Below the pieces are notes generated by a model. It was not told the origin of the DNA, made no database searches, and saw nothing but the letters and a program-made list of their open reading frames with translations. The position numbers were made by a program, and so were the translations under genes. This document shows, in pieces, positions 18,059 through 26,970 of a stretch of DNA of 64,000 nucleotides. The DNA is from Streptomyces canus 299MFChir4.1 (lineage in GTDB: Bacteria; Actinomycetota; Actinomycetes; Streptomycetales; Streptomycetaceae), in NCBI RefSeq assembly GCF_000383615.1, contig NZ_KB911585.1, forward strand, positions 220,939 through 284,938, given 5' to 3'. Positions within the stretch are counted from its first letter, which is position 1. Every line of letters starts with the position of its first letter.

Positions 18059-19086
18059 GACGCGGCGGCGACGGTCGCGCCGACCTGGCAGGAGGCGGCC
18101 GTGACGACGCCGTCCTGCTGGCCGCCCCGGATCGCGGAGAGCGCGGCGGCGATGTCGTCCGGCCGGGAGGCGAACCACTCCACCGTTCGCCGCAGACCCT
18201 CCTCGATGCCGATCTCGGGGCTCCAGCCCAGGCGCTGCGCCGCTCGGGCGATCGCCGGCCGGCGGCGGGTGGGATCGTCGACCGGCAGCGGGTGGAACTG
18301 GATCTGGGCCTGCGACCCCGTGAGGTCGAGAACGAGTTCCGCCAGTTGCAGGACCGTCAGTTCGACGGGATTCCCGAGGTTGACCGGTCCGGGTTCGTCG
18401 TTGTCCAGCATGGAGACGATTCCGCGCACCAGGTCGTCGACGTAGCAGAAACTGCGGGTCTGCTTTCCGTCTCCGTAGACGGTCAACGGTTCCTGGGCGA
18501 GTGCCTGGACGACGAAGCTGGAGACGACCCGGCCGTCGTGCGGGCGCATGCGCGGACCATAGGTGTTGAAGATCCGCACGATTCCCGTGTTCGTCCCGCG
18601 GTTCGTCCGGTATGCCTGGGTCAGTGCTTCGGAGAACCTTTTCGCCTCGTCGTAGACGCTGCGCGGGCCGATGGGGTTGACATGGCCCCAGTACGTCTCG
18701 TCCTGGGGGTGTACCTCGGGGTCTCCGTACACCTCGCTCGTGGAGGCGAGGACGAAGCGGGCGGCGTTTCGCGCCGCCAGCAGCAGCGCGTTCTCCGTAC
18801 CTCGGCTGCCCACGGCGAGCGTCTCCAGGGGGCGGGCGAGGTAATCGGGAGGCGAGGCGGGGCTGGCGAGGTGGGCCACCGCGTCGACGGTGCCCGACAC
18901 CTGCACGGACAGACTGACGTCCCCGCGGACGAGTTCGAAAGCCGGGTCTCCGAGAAAGGGGGCGATGTTCGCCGGATCGCCGGTCGAGAAGTCGTCGAGG
19001 CACACGACTTCGTCGCCGCGCCGAAGGAGTGCTTCGCATAGATGCGAACCGAGAAAACCGCCGCCACCTGTCACGGCCACACGCAT
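18055..19086 (-). CDS. NAD-dependent epimerase/dehydratase, probable UDP-glucuronate decarboxylase (UDP-xylose synthase)
   Basis: A 343-residue extended SDR protein. The NAD motif is VTGGGGFLGSHLCEALL. The segment AHLASPASPPDYLARPLETL and the catalytic STSEVYGDPEVHPQ, SVYDEAKRFSEAL and NTYGPRMRPHDGRVVSSF match the UXS subgroup. UXS converts UDP-glucuronate, made by Ugd downstream, to UDP-xylose, which fits the operon. A plain 4,6-dehydratase or epimerase role is less likely but not excluded. The ATG at 19086 has AGGAG six bases upstream and is preferred over a start six codons earlier. Confidence 0.85.
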   Translation of the reverse strand: MRVAVTGGGGFLGSHLCEALLRRGDEVVCLDDFSTGDPANIAPFLGDPAFELVRGDVSLSVQVSGTVDAVAHLASPASPPDYLARPLETLAVGSRGTENALLLAARNAARFVLASTSEVYGDPEVHPQDETYWGHVNPIGPRSVYDEAKRFSEALTQAYRTNRGTNTGIVRIFNTYGPRMRPHDGRVVSSFVVQALAQEPLTVYGDGKQTRSFCYVDDLVRGIVSMLDNDEPGPVNLGNPVELTVLQLAELVLDLTGSQAQIQFHPLPVDDPTRRRPAIARAAQRLGWSPEIGIEEGLRRTVEWFASRPDDIAAALSAIRGGQQDGVVTAASCQVGATVAAAS

Positions 19087-19407
19087 GAATTCTCCTGGAC
19101 TCACCGAAGGGATTCCATCGCTCCGCCCGGCGGGGAAGGTGCGGAATCTTGCACCGGGACATGAGACGGCCTGATTCGGAGGCCGCAGAATTCACGATAT
19201 GAGCATTAATAGGACATAAATGGGAATGCCGACACTGGCTGCGCCGATCAGCGGGTATCGCCCGAGGGACGCGGTCTCCCGTCCTCCCGCCACCACTCGG
19301 ATGTGACGGGTGCGCCACCCTCGCGCGGTTCACCCCTGGGTGTGACGGCGCCGCGTGTCGGCGCGGCGCCGTCACGCCGGTGTCATGCGGCGCCAGGAGG
19401 CCGCTTG
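19087..19407 (-). other. Intergenic: glycan-operon promoter region and aspA terminator
   Basis: No gene. The part near 19195-19225 is unusually AT-rich for this genome (for example ATTAATAGGACATAAAT on the plus strand) and is the likely promoter zone of the glycan operon. The left part holds a strong hairpin ending the asparagine operon. Confidence 0.6.
19342..19375 (-). terminator. aspA: Strong hairpin terminator after aspA
   Basis: A perfect 14-bp stem (19342-19355 with 19362-19375, GTGACGGCGCCGCG and its complement) and a 6-base loop, starting 33 bases after the aspA stop. It has no clear T-run, as is common in streptomycetes. Confidence 0.75.
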
Positions 19408-20823
19408 TCAGACCGCCCGTGCCGTGCCGCTGCCCGCGAGTACTTCCGGACGCAGGAGATCCGCCAGGCGCTCGGCGGGCAACAGGCCCTTCTCCAGGAC
19501 CAGTTCGGCCACCCCGCGACCGGTGGCGAGGGCTTCCCTGGCGATGTCGGTGGCGGCCGTGTAGCCGATGTGCGGGTTGAGGGCGGTGACCAGGCCGATG
19601 GAGTTCTCGACCGTCCGGCGCAGTGCCTCGGTGTTGGCGGTGATGCCGGCCACGCAGCGCTCGGCCAGTGTGTGGCAGGCGGCACTCAGGTGGGTGATGC
19701 TCTCCGACAGGGAGTGCAGGATGATCGGCTCGAAGGCGTTGAGCTGGAGCTGTCCGGCCTCGGCGGCCATGGTGATGGTGACGTCGTTGCCGATCACCTC
19801 GAAGGCGACCTGGTTGACGACCTCGGGGATCACGGGGTTGACCTTGCCGGGCATAATGGACGAACCGGCCTGGACGGGCGGCAGGTTGATCTCCGCGAGC
19901 CCGGCGCGCGGGCCGGAGGAGAGCAGCCGCAGGTCGTTGCAGCTCTTGCTGAGCTTGACCGCGATCCGCTTGAGGACACCGGACATCTGCACGAACGCGC
20001 CGCAGTCCTGGGTCGCCTCGACCAGGTTGGCCGCGGTCACCAGCGGGAGCCCGGTGATCTCGGCGAGGTGGCGCCGGGCCGACTCGGCGTATCCCGCGGG
20101 AGCATTGAGTCCTGTCCCGATGGCCGTGGCCCCCAGGTTGATCTCATGGATCAACTCGACGGCCTCGTCAAGACGTGACCGGTCCTCGCCCATCATGACG
20201 GCGTACGCGGAGAACTCCTGCCCCAGCGTCATGGGCACCGCGTCCTGCAACTGTGTACGGCCCATCTTGAGCACATCGCGGAACTCGACGGCCTTGCGGG
20301 CGAACGCGTCCTGCAGTACGGCCATGGCCTTGAGCAGTCCGCGGACGGCGAAGACCGTCGCGATCTTGACCGCGGTCGGGTAGACGTCATTGGTCGACTG
20401 CCCCAGGTTGACGTCCTCGTTGGGGTGCAGGAACGAGTACTGCCCCTTCTCGTGCCCCAGCAGCTCCAGCGCCCGGTTGGCGATGACCTCGTTGGCGTTC
20501 ATGTTGGTGGAGGTGCCGGCGCCGCCCTGGATCACGTCGACCACGAACTGGTCGTGCAGCTTGCCCTCCCGGATCTCCCGGCAGGCCTCGACGATCGCGG
20601 CGGCCTTCCTGGGCTCCAGCAGCCCGAGCTCCTCGTTGGCGAGCGCTGCGGCCTCCTTGACGGCCGCGAGGGCGTCGATCAGGTGGGGGTAGGCGGAGAT
20701 CCGGGTCCCGGTGATGGGGAAGTTCTCGGTGGCCCTCAGGGTGTGCACACCCCAGTAGGCGTCGACGGGAACATCCCGGTCACCCAGCAGATCGTGCTCA
20801 CGGCGGCTGACGGCGGCGGTCAT
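19408..20823 (-). CDS. aspA: Aspartate ammonia-lyase (aspartase)
   Basis: A 471-residue member of the fumarase/aspartase superfamily, deaminating aspartate to fumarate and ammonium. The signature GSSIMPGKVNP lies at ~residues 317-327. The conserved blocks GGAGTSTNMNANEVIANRA, NLGQSTNDVYPTA and GRTQLQDAVPMTLGQEFSAY are intact. The ATG at 20823 has AAAGGA upstream. It is the last gene of the asparagine operon, after asparaginase, completing the route asparagine to fumarate. A true fumarase is less likely because the sequence follows aspartase spacing. Confidence 0.93.
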   Translation of the reverse strand: MTAAVSRREHDLLGDRDVPVDAYWGVHTLRATENFPITGTRISAYPHLIDALAAVKEAAALANEELGLLEPRKAAAIVEACREIREGKLHDQFVVDVIQGGAGTSTNMNANEVIANRALELLGHEKGQYSFLHPNEDVNLGQSTNDVYPTAVKIATVFAVRGLLKAMAVLQDAFARKAVEFRDVLKMGRTQLQDAVPMTLGQEFSAYAVMMGEDRSRLDEAVELIHEINLGATAIGTGLNAPAGYAESARRHLAEITGLPLVTAANLVEATQDCGAFVQMSGVLKRIAVKLSKSCNDLRLLSSGPRAGLAEINLPPVQAGSSIMPGKVNPVIPEVVNQVAFEVIGNDVTITMAAEAGQLQLNAFEPIILHSLSESITHLSAACHTLAERCVAGITANTEALRRTVENSIGLVTALNPHIGYTAATDIAREALATGRGVAELVLEKGLLPAERLADLLRPEVLAGSGTARAV

Positions 20824-20860
20824 CAAGGTGTCCTTTCTCTGAATGGGCTCAGGCAAGTGC

Positions 20861-20935
20861 TTTTGGGGGCGCGGGGCTGTGTTGATATGCGGCTCCGCCG
20901 CGTGGGCGCGACGAGCCACGACGGACCCGCACGCG
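20861..20935. repeat. Probable dispersed streptomycete intergenic hairpin repeat
   Basis: The stretch GGGGCGCGGGGCTGT, then TATGCGGCTCCGCCGCGTGG and GCGCGACGAGCCACGACGG, resembles a sequence I recognise from many Streptomyces intergenic regions. It contains a GCGGC-TCC-GCCGC hairpin (20889-20901). It lies between asparaginase and aspA and may act as an attenuator or partial terminator. Recognition is from memory; copy number was not measured. Confidence 0.5.
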
Positions 20936-20960
20936 CGAACGGACATGGACGACCGAGCTC

Positions 20961-21977
20961 TCAGGCGCAGGCGGACACGGAAACGGGCTCCAGCGAACGA
21001 ACGGGCCGCACACGCCCGACCTCAAGGCCGCCTCCGAGAAGCGCCTCCCCCTGGAACTCCGTGAGCAGATCCGGCGACACCCCGGCCCACGCGAGCGCCG
21101 CCGCGGCGACCGGCACGCGCGCCCGGTTCGCCCCGTCGGAGATCTTCACGGCGACCGACCGCCCGTCGGGCAGCGCGGCGACCTGAACGCCCTCGAATCC
21201 GTCCTTGGCGAGGAGGCCGGGCACGGCCTTCATCAGCGCGGCCACGTCCCGCCCCGCCCCCGACGCCATCTCGGCGTGCTCCCGCATCGCGTCGGCGACC
21301 CGGGCCTCGGGAGTACCGGGAACCGCCGAGGTGATCCGTGCGGCGGCCCGGGCGAGACCGTGCAGCGAGACGGAGAACAGGGGCGCACCGCAGCCGTCGA
21401 CGGTCACCCGCGCGATCCGCTGGCCCGTCAGGTCCTCGACGATCTCGGCGATCGCCTGCTGGAGCGGGTGCGCGGGGTCGAGGTAGCCGTCGAGGGGCCA
21501 GTCGTTGAGCACGCAGGTGTACAGCATCGCCGCGTGCTTGCCGGAGCAGTTCTGCGCGAGCCGGGACGGCCCGCGGCCCTCCCTGATCCACGCGTCCCGG
21601 ACGGCCGGGTCGTACGGCATGTCCGGGACGTTGCGCAGGGCGTCCTCGGAGACACCCGCCAGCTCCAGGATCCGCCGGGCCGCGGCGAGATGGCGTTCCT
21701 CACCGGAGTGGCTGGCCGCGGCGAGCGAGAGGAGCTCGCCGTCGAGCGGCAGCCCGGCCCGGACCATGGCGACGGCCTGGACCGGCTTGAGCGCCGACCG
21801 CGGATAGAACGCCGCCTCGATGTCACCGAGTTGGAAGCGGACGGTTCCGTCGCCGTCGAGGACGACGACGGAACCGTAGTGGGTGCCCTCGATCAGCCCA
21901 CCGCGGATGAGGTGGGCGACCGGGGCGTGGAGGGGCTCACGGACCAGGGGTGCGGCCGCGACGGAACTGCTGTACAT
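20961..21977 (-). CDS. L-asparaginase II family (PF06089 type)
   Basis: A 338-residue cytosolic enzyme hydrolysing asparagine to aspartate and ammonium. It belongs to the thermolabile/rhizobial-type group with FYPRSALKPVQAVAMV, LAAASHSGEERHLA, QNCSGKHAAMLYTCV, TVDGCGAPLFSVSL and ending near LLTEFQGEALLGGG. It is distinct from the classical AnsA/AnsB fold. The ATG at 21977 with GGAAG three bases upstream is preferred over an earlier start. It is 79 bp after the permease gene in the same operon. Confidence 0.9.
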   Translation of the reverse strand: MYSSSVAAAPLVREPLHAPVAHLIRGGLIEGTHYGSVVVLDGDGTVRFQLGDIEAAFYPRSALKPVQAVAMVRAGLPLDGELLSLAAASHSGEERHLAAARRILELAGVSEDALRNVPDMPYDPAVRDAWIREGRGPSRLAQNCSGKHAAMLYTCVLNDWPLDGYLDPAHPLQQAIAEIVEDLTGQRIARVTVDGCGAPLFSVSLHGLARAAARITSAVPGTPEARVADAMREHAEMASGAGRDVAALMKAVPGLLAKDGFEGVQVAALPDGRSVAVKISDGANRARVPVAAAALAWAGVSPDLLTEFQGEALLGGGLEVGRVRPVRSLEPVSVSACA

Positions 21978-22056
21978 CACTTCCTGCTTCTCCGGGAACG
22001 CCACGCGGATCACGCGTGCGCGCCAGTGGGTTGGGGCTGGGTACGCGCGCGAGCGA

Positions 22057-23505
22057 TCACGCGCCGGTGGACTCGGTCTCGGTGGAGGTGCGGGAGACCC
22101 TGCCCCGGACGGCGAACCACCCGGCGACCAGGGCCGCGACGATCAGCGGGAGGCACAGCACGGTGGTGCGCCCCGCGCCGCCGTCGGCGTACATGAGGAC
22201 CAGGACGGAGGCGAGGAAGGCCAGCGTCACGAGTTCGGTCCAGGGGGATCCCGGCAGTCGGTAGCCGGGGCGGGTCAGGTCGCCCTTCTCGGTCTTCTGC
22301 CAGAAGAGCAGGTGGCAGACCATGATCATGCCCCAGGTGGCGAGGATGCCGATGGCGGCGAAGTTCAGCACGATCTCGAACGCGTCGGCGGGGACCACGT
22401 AGTTGAGGCCGACGCCGAGGACGCAGACACCGCTGGTGAGCAGGATGCCGCCGTAGGGGACCTGGCTGCGGCTCATCACGCCGGTGAACTTCGGGGCGGA
22501 GCCGGACATCGCCATCGAGCGCAGGATGCGGCCGGTGCTGTACAGGCCGGAGTTGAGCGAGGACATGGCCGCGGTGAGGACGACGAGGTTCATCACGCCG
22601 CCGGCCGCCGGGATGCCGATGTTGGACAGGACGGTCACGAAGGGGCTCTCGCCGCCCGTGTACTTGTTCCAGGGCAGCAGCATCGACAGCAGGAGGACCG
22701 AGCCGACGTAGAAGAGGCCGACCCGCCACATGATCGAGTTGATCGCCTTGGGCATGATCTTCTCGGGGTTCTCGGTCTCGCCCGCGGCGACGCCGACCAG
22801 TTCGACGGAGGCGTAGGCGAAGACCACGCCCTGGATGATCAGCAGCATGGGCAGCAGGCCGTTGGGGAAGACGCCGCCGTTGTCGGTGATCAGGGCCGGG
22901 CCGGGGTGGTGGCCGTCGATCGGGTGCTGGGTGGCCAGCAGGAAGATGCCGATCAGCAGGAACGCCACCAGCGCGCCCACCTTGATGATGGCGAACCAGA
23001 ACTCCAGCTCGCCGAACATCCTCACCGAGATGAGGTTGACGGTGAGGACGACCGCGAGTGCGATGAGCGCGATCACCCACTGCGGGATGTCGGAGAACAT
23101 GCCCCAGTAGTGGGTGTAGAGGGCGACGGCGGTGATGTCGGCGATGCCGGTGGTGGCCCAGTTCAGGAAGTACATCCAGCCGGCGACGTAGGCGCCCTTC
23201 TCGCCGAGGAACTCCCGGGCGTACGACACGAAGGCGCCGGAGGACGGCCGGTACAGGACGAGTTCGCCGAGGGCGCGGACGACGAGGAAGGCGAAGACTC
23301 CGCAGACCGCGTAGGCGATGAACAGGGAGGGGCCGGCGTCGGCGAGGCGGCCGCCGGCGCCGAGGAAGAGGCCGGTGCCGATCGCGCCGCCGATGGCGAT
23401 CATGTTGACGTGCCGTGACTTGAGGGACTTGCTGTAGCCCTCGTCTCCGGCGTCGACATGGCCGGAACGTTTCTGCACATCGTCGTGCAGGGACTGCTCG
23501 CTCAC
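22057..23505 (-). CDS. ansP: Amino acid permease, probable L-asparagine transporter (AnsP-like)
   Basis: A 482-residue APC-family transporter with about 12 membrane segments. The first helix motif [19 protein letters not shown] is characteristic, followed by [20 protein letters not shown] and [19 protein letters not shown]. It is closest in feel to AnsP/GabP-type permeases, and the adjacent asparaginase and aspartase make asparagine the probable substrate. The GTG start overlaps the regulator's stop as GTGA, so the two are translationally coupled. Confidence 0.88.
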   Translation of the reverse strand: MSEQSLHDDVQKRSGHVDAGDEGYSKSLKSRHVNMIAIGGAIGTGLFLGAGGRLADAGPSLFIAYAVCGVFAFLVVRALGELVLYRPSSGAFVSYAREFLGEKGAYVAGWMYFLNWATTGIADITAVALYTHYWGMFSDIPQWVIALIALAVVLTVNLISVRMFGELEFWFAIIKVGALVAFLLIGIFLLATQHPIDGHHPGPALITDNGGVFPNGLLPMLLIIQGVVFAYASVELVGVAAGETENPEKIMPKAINSIMWRVGLFYVGSVLLLSMLLPWNKYTGGESPFVTVLSNIGIPAAGGVMNLVVLTAAMSSLNSGLYSTGRILRSMAMSGSAPKFTGVMSRSQVPYGGILLTSGVCVLGVGLNYVVPADAFEIVLNFAAIGILATWGMIMVCHLLFWQKTEKGDLTRPGYRLPGSPWTELVTLAFLASVLVLMYADGGAGRTTVLCLPLIVAALVAGWFAVRGRVSRTSTETESTGA

Positions 23506-24233
23506 GCCTCTGATCCGCCTTCCGTGGAACTGTCCGTGCGCGGGGAGCGCACGATGTCGGTGAGGGTGGTCTCGACGCGGTCGAGATGGTGGGACATGGC
23601 CTCCACCGCGTCGTGCTCGGAACCGTCGATCAGCGCCTCGACGATCGCGCGGTGCTCGCGATTGGACTGCTCCCGGCGGCCGCCCAGCTCGTTGAGGAAG
23701 GCCGACTGACGCGCCAGTGCGTCCCGGATCTCCTCGATGACCCGGCGGAAGACCGGGTTCTGGGCGGCCTCGGCCACCGCGAGGTGGAAGAGGGTGTCCA
23801 TCGCGACCCACGCCGTGGTGTCGGTCTCCCGTTCCATCCGGTCCAGGAGGTGGGCCAGATGGTCGAGGTTCTCCGGGGTGCGGCGCACGGCCGCGTACCC
23901 GGCGACCGGGATCTCGACGTGGCGACGCACCTCCAGGAGGTCGCTGGCCGCGTAGTCGCCGAAGGTGGGGTCCTCCACCGCGTTGGCCACGACGAAGGTG
24001 CCCTTGCCGGTCTTGGAGACGGTCAGGCCCATGGTCTGCAGGGCCCTGAGGGCCTCGCGCAGCACGGGCCGGCTGACCTCCAGGGTGCGGCAGAGCTCGG
24101 CCTCGGAGGGGAGCTTGTCGCCGATGGCGTACTCCCCGCGCTCGATGGCGTCGCGCAGATGCGCCAGCACCGCCTCCATGGCGCTGACACGCCTCGGCGG
24201 CTGACTGGCTGTCCGGCTGTCTGACAGGTTCAC
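23502..24233 (-). CDS. GntR/FadR-family transcriptional regulator of the asparagine operon
   Basis: A 243-residue regulator. The winged HTH covers residues ~15-80 ([20 protein letters not shown], then [13 protein letters not shown] and KTGKGTFV). The all-helical FCD-type effector domain follows, with metal/ligand-binding candidates HLAVAEAA and [12 protein letters not shown]. It is the first gene of the operon, implying autoregulation with asparagine, aspartate or fumarate as effector; the effector is inference. Annotated from the GTG at 24233; an ATG at codon 19 is an alternative that would put the CTGTC dyad upstream of the coding region. Confidence 0.87.
   Translation of the reverse strand: MNLSDSRTASQPPRRVSAMEAVLAHLRDAIERGEYAIGDKLPSEAELCRTLEVSRPVLREALRALQTMGLTVSKTGKGTFVVANAVEDPTFGDYAASDLLEVRRHVEIPVAGYAAVRRTPENLDHLAHLLDRMERETDTTAWVAMDTLFHLAVAEAAQNPVFRRVIEEIRDALARQSAFLNELGGRREQSNREHRAIVEALIDGSEHDAVEAMSHHLDRVETTLTDIVRSPRTDSSTEGGSEA
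24217..24227. promoter_or_regulatory. CTGTC-T-GACAG dyad at the start of the gntR gene
   Basis: A perfect 5-bp inverted repeat with one central base overlaps codons 3-6 of the annotated regulator. FadR-type regulators bind short dyads of this size near their own promoters. It could be the operator if translation really starts at the later ATG. Confidence 0.35.
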
Positions 24234-24298
24234 GGGAGTGATACTCCGGGCGGCGGGAGGGTGCTGTCAAGGGGGCGGGGCAGGGGGTGCGGGACGCC

Positions 24299-25259
24299 GG
24301 GCGCCTCGCGTCTCCGGGGCGGTGGGCCGTCGCGCGTCCGTGTGGTGCATGGCTGGGCTACAGCCCCTGTGGCGCGGACCGCGCCGTGCACGCCGTGGCG
24401 GTGAGCCGTGCCGCACCCGCACCCCTGTGGCGGTGGCGGTGGCGGTGGCGGTGGCGGTGGCGGTGGCCGCGTCATAACCCCACTGGCGTGGGCCACCTTG
24501 CGCCCGCCGGCGGTCAGGCGTCTTGCCACCCTGCGGCACGGGCCGCCTTGAATTCCTGTGACGACGGGCCGTCTCGCACTTCTGCGGCGTGAGCCACCCC
24601 GCACCTCCATGGCGATGCGCCGTCTTACACTCACGTGGCCGTGGGCCGTCTCTCACCCCCGTGACGGTGGGCCGCCCTGCAGCTCCATGGCGGAGGACTG
24701 GGCCGCAACCCCTGTGGCGCGGGCCGCCTTGCGCGCCTAGACGGTGGACATCTGGCACCCGCACCCGGTGGCAGTTGGCTGGGCCGCAATCCCGCCGACG
24801 CGGGCCGCCCCGCACCCCTTGGCAGTCAGCCGCGTCGCAACCATGCAGCAAGGGCCGCCTTGAACGCCCGTGGCTGCGGGCCGTCCCGGAACCTGCGGCG
24901 TAGGCCGCCTCGCACCCTCATAGCCCTCGACTGCCTCGCACCCCTGCGGCGTAGGGGCCATGCACCTCGCAACCCTGGGGCGTGAGCCGCACCGCACCCC
25001 TGTGACGTGAACTGCCCCGTACGCCCGCGCGCCGACCGCCTCATACCCCCTGCGGCGTGGGCCGCCCGCACTCCCCTGCCAGTCAGCCGCCCCACACCCC
25101 TGCGACATGAGCGGCGCCCCACCCTCATGGCGGTCGACCACCTCGCAACCTCGTGACGTGCCCCCGGCACTCGCCCGCGCCGGGCGCCTCGCATCGCACC
25201 CCCGGGGCCCGGGCCACCCGCACCCCGTGCCAGTCACCCGAATCGCAGCCCCGTACCCG
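24299..25259. repeat. Degenerate tandem array of 25-26-bp GC-rich repeats
   Basis: About 33 head-to-tail units of 21-31 bases, most 25 or 26, fill the space between the gntR operon and uppP. Each begins GGGCCGCC or a variant, has a central GCACC and ends TGTGGCGT or similar. Consecutive units start at 24566, 24591, 24617, 24643 and 24669. There are no spacers, so it is not CRISPR, and the unit length is not a multiple of three. No convincing gene lies inside; open frames there are by-products of composition. The function is unknown. Confidence 0.8.
24429..24464. repeat. Hexanucleotide microsatellite (GGCGGT)6
   Basis: Six perfect tandem copies of GGCGGT inside the 25-26-bp array, apparently an expansion of the GTGGCGGT end of one unit. 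Such runs change length easily by slippage. Confidence 0.9.
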
Positions 25260-26096
25260 TCAGCTGTCCAGCGTCCCCGTGGCCAGGAGGCCGAAGAGCA
25301 GGAGGCCCACGATGATTCGGTAGATCACGAAGGCGTTGAAGGAGTGCTTGGCCACGAACTTCAGCAGCCAGGCGATGGAGCCGTAGGCGACGACGAAGGA
25401 GACGGCCGTGCCGACGGCGAGCGGGGCTGCGCCCACGCCCGCGCCCAGGGCGTCCTTGAGCTCGTAGATTCCGGCCCCGGTGAGGGCGGGGATGCCGAGG
25501 AAGAAGGAGAGGCGGGTGGCTGCCACGCGGTCGAGGTCCAGGATCAGGGCCGTGGACATGGTCGCGCCGGAGCGGGAGAAACCGGGGAAGAGCAGCGCGA
25601 GGATCTGCGAGCTGCCGACCAGCATCGCGTCCTTGAACGTGGTGTCGTCCTCCCCGCGCTTGTGCCGGCCCATCTGGTCCGCCGCCCACATCACACCGCT
25701 GCCGGCGATCAGGGAGCCCGCGACCACCCACAGGGAGGCGAGCGGCCCCTCGATGAGCGGCTTGGCGGCGAGGCCGACGACCACGATCGGGACGGTCGCC
25801 GCGATCACCCACCACGCGAACTTGTAGTCGTGGTGGTAGCGCTCCTCCTTGTGGACCAGACCCCTCCCCCACGCGGAGACGATCCGCACGATGTCCTTGA
25901 AGAAGTACACGAGCACGGCCGCGATCGCGCCGACCTGGATGACGGCCGAGAACCCGACGACGGCGTCGTCGTCGACGGGGATGTTCATCAACCCCTCGAC
26001 GATCTTCAGATGGCCGGTGGAGGAGACGGGGAGGAACTCGGTCACTCCCTCGACGGCTCCGAGGACGACGGCCTGACCGACGCTGATGACGCTCAT
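25260..26096 (-). CDS. uppP: Undecaprenyl-diphosphatase (UppP/BacA)
   Basis: A 278-residue polytopic membrane enzyme recycling undecaprenyl pyrophosphate to the monophosphate carrier for cell-wall synthesis; members can confer bacitracin resistance. Signature EGVTEFLPVSSTGHL lies at residues 16-30, and the second catalytic motif PGFSRSGATMS at ~171-181. Length matches the family. The start is the ATG at 26096. Its stop abuts the repeat array, so any read-through transcript would include the repeats. Confidence 0.95.
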   Translation of the reverse strand: MSVISVGQAVVLGAVEGVTEFLPVSSTGHLKIVEGLMNIPVDDDAVVGFSAVIQVGAIAAVLVYFFKDIVRIVSAWGRGLVHKEERYHHDYKFAWWVIAATVPIVVVGLAAKPLIEGPLASLWVVAGSLIAGSGVMWAADQMGRHKRGEDDTTFKDAMLVGSSQILALLFPGFSRSGATMSTALILDLDRVAATRLSFFLGIPALTGAGIYELKDALGAGVGAAPLAVGTAVSFVVAYGSIAWLLKFVAKHSFNAFVIYRIIVGLLLFGLLATGTLDS

Positions 26097-26189
26097 GGGA
26101 TCCAGTTCTTCTCAGGGGGAGGCAGGTGCGGAGGGCACAGTCTTACTACACGCGGACAAGGGCCTGCCGCGCGGCTCCCGCCGATACGC

Positions 26190-26564
26190 CTACGCCCACA
26201 CGGCCCGCGCCAGCGCCACCCCGGCGAAGGCGGCCCCGAGACCGGCCACCACGCTCGCGGCCACGTTGGCCACGCCGTACAGGCGTGCCCCGGTCTCGGT
26301 GAGGCGGAGGGTCTCGTAGGAGAAGGTCGAGTATGTCGTGAGGGCCCCGCACAGGCCGGTGCCCAGGAGGAGCTGGAGGTGGGACCCGGCGGCCCCCGCG
26401 GCCACGGCGCCGGTGAGCAGGCCGAGGATCAGACAGCCCGTCACGTTGACGGCGAAGGTGCCCCAGGGGAACACGGAGTCATGCCGGGACTGCACCGCTC
26501 GGTCGGTCAGATAGCGGAGCGGGGCGCCGACCACGGCCCCCAGAACGACCAGCAGCCAGTTCAC
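26190..26564 (-). CDS. crcB: Fluoride channel CrcB/Fluc, subunit 1
   Basis: A 124-residue protein with four hydrophobic helices. It has [16 protein letters not shown], the channel motif [15 protein letters not shown] and [16 protein letters not shown]. Fluc proteins form dual-topology dimers exporting F- across the membrane. Paired crcB genes, as here, encode heterodimeric channels. The start overlaps the DUF190 stop as ATGA. Confidence 0.94.
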   Translation of the reverse strand: MNWLLVVLGAVVGAPLRYLTDRAVQSRHDSVFPWGTFAVNVTGCLILGLLTGAVAAGAAGSHLQLLLGTGLCGALTTYSTFSYETLRLTETGARLYGVANVAASVVAGLGAAFAGVALARAVWA

Positions 26565-26941
26565 AACGACTTCTTACCCTTCGTGCCCGCTACGCCCTGG
26601 TTCGCGTCGCGGCCGACGTACCGGATGACCTCGCAGTCGTCGAGGGTCACCAGGCCCTCGGTGACGAGTTCGTCGAGCTGCGGCAGAAACTCCCGTACGC
26701 GTGGCTCGGTGTCGACGATGACGACGGCCACCGGCAGATCCTCACTGAGGGACAGCAGCCGGGAGGTGTGGATCAGGGAGGAGGCACCGAAGCCCTCGAT
26801 GCCGCGGAAGACGCTGGCCCCGGCGAGACCGGCGGCGTGGGCGCGGTGCACGATCTCCGCGTAGAGGGGCTTGTGGTGCCAGGTGTCGTTCTCGCCGATG
26901 TAGACGGTCACGCGCAGGGCGCTGCCGGTCAGCCTCGTCAT
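26561..26941 (-). CDS. DUF190-domain protein
   Basis: A 126-residue soluble protein with a ferredoxin-like, PII-resembling fold: [61 protein letters not shown]190 genes commonly sit beside crcB and may tune the channel, but the role is unproven. It is coupled on both sides by ATGA overlaps, upstream to an 11-codon mini-ORF and downstream to the first crcB. Confidence 0.9.
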   Translation of the reverse strand: MTRLTGSALRVTVYIGENDTWHHKPLYAEIVHRAHAAGLAGASVFRGIEGFGASSLIHTSRLLSLSEDLPVAVVIVDTEPRVREFLPQLDELVTEGLVTLDDCEVIRYVGRDANQGVAGTKGKKSL

Positions 26942-26970
26942 GGCTGCCTCCGCTTGAGGACGCGCGTCAT
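26938..26970 (-). CDS. 11-codon relay mini-ORF created by a tandem duplication
   Basis: It reads [14 protein letters not shown]. Its ATG overlaps the crcB2 stop as ATGA, and its stop overlaps the DUF190 ATG as ATGA. The sequence is a near copy of the crcB2 C-terminus (VLKWRQP), so a ~29-bp direct duplication produced it. It probably passes terminating ribosomes on to DUF190; the peptide itself is unlikely to matter. Confidence 0.6.
   Translation of the reverse strand: MTRVLKRRQP

Noticed and set aside
24267..24851. Open frames inside the repeat array giving Gly/Pro/Arg-rich peptides with Ala-Thr runs.
   Set aside because: The repeat unit is 25-26 bases, so frames shift through it; no start site or family support. 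The array is better described as DNA repeats.
24299..25259. CRISPR array.
   Set aside because: Units are contiguous and degenerate without unique spacers, and no cas genes are present.
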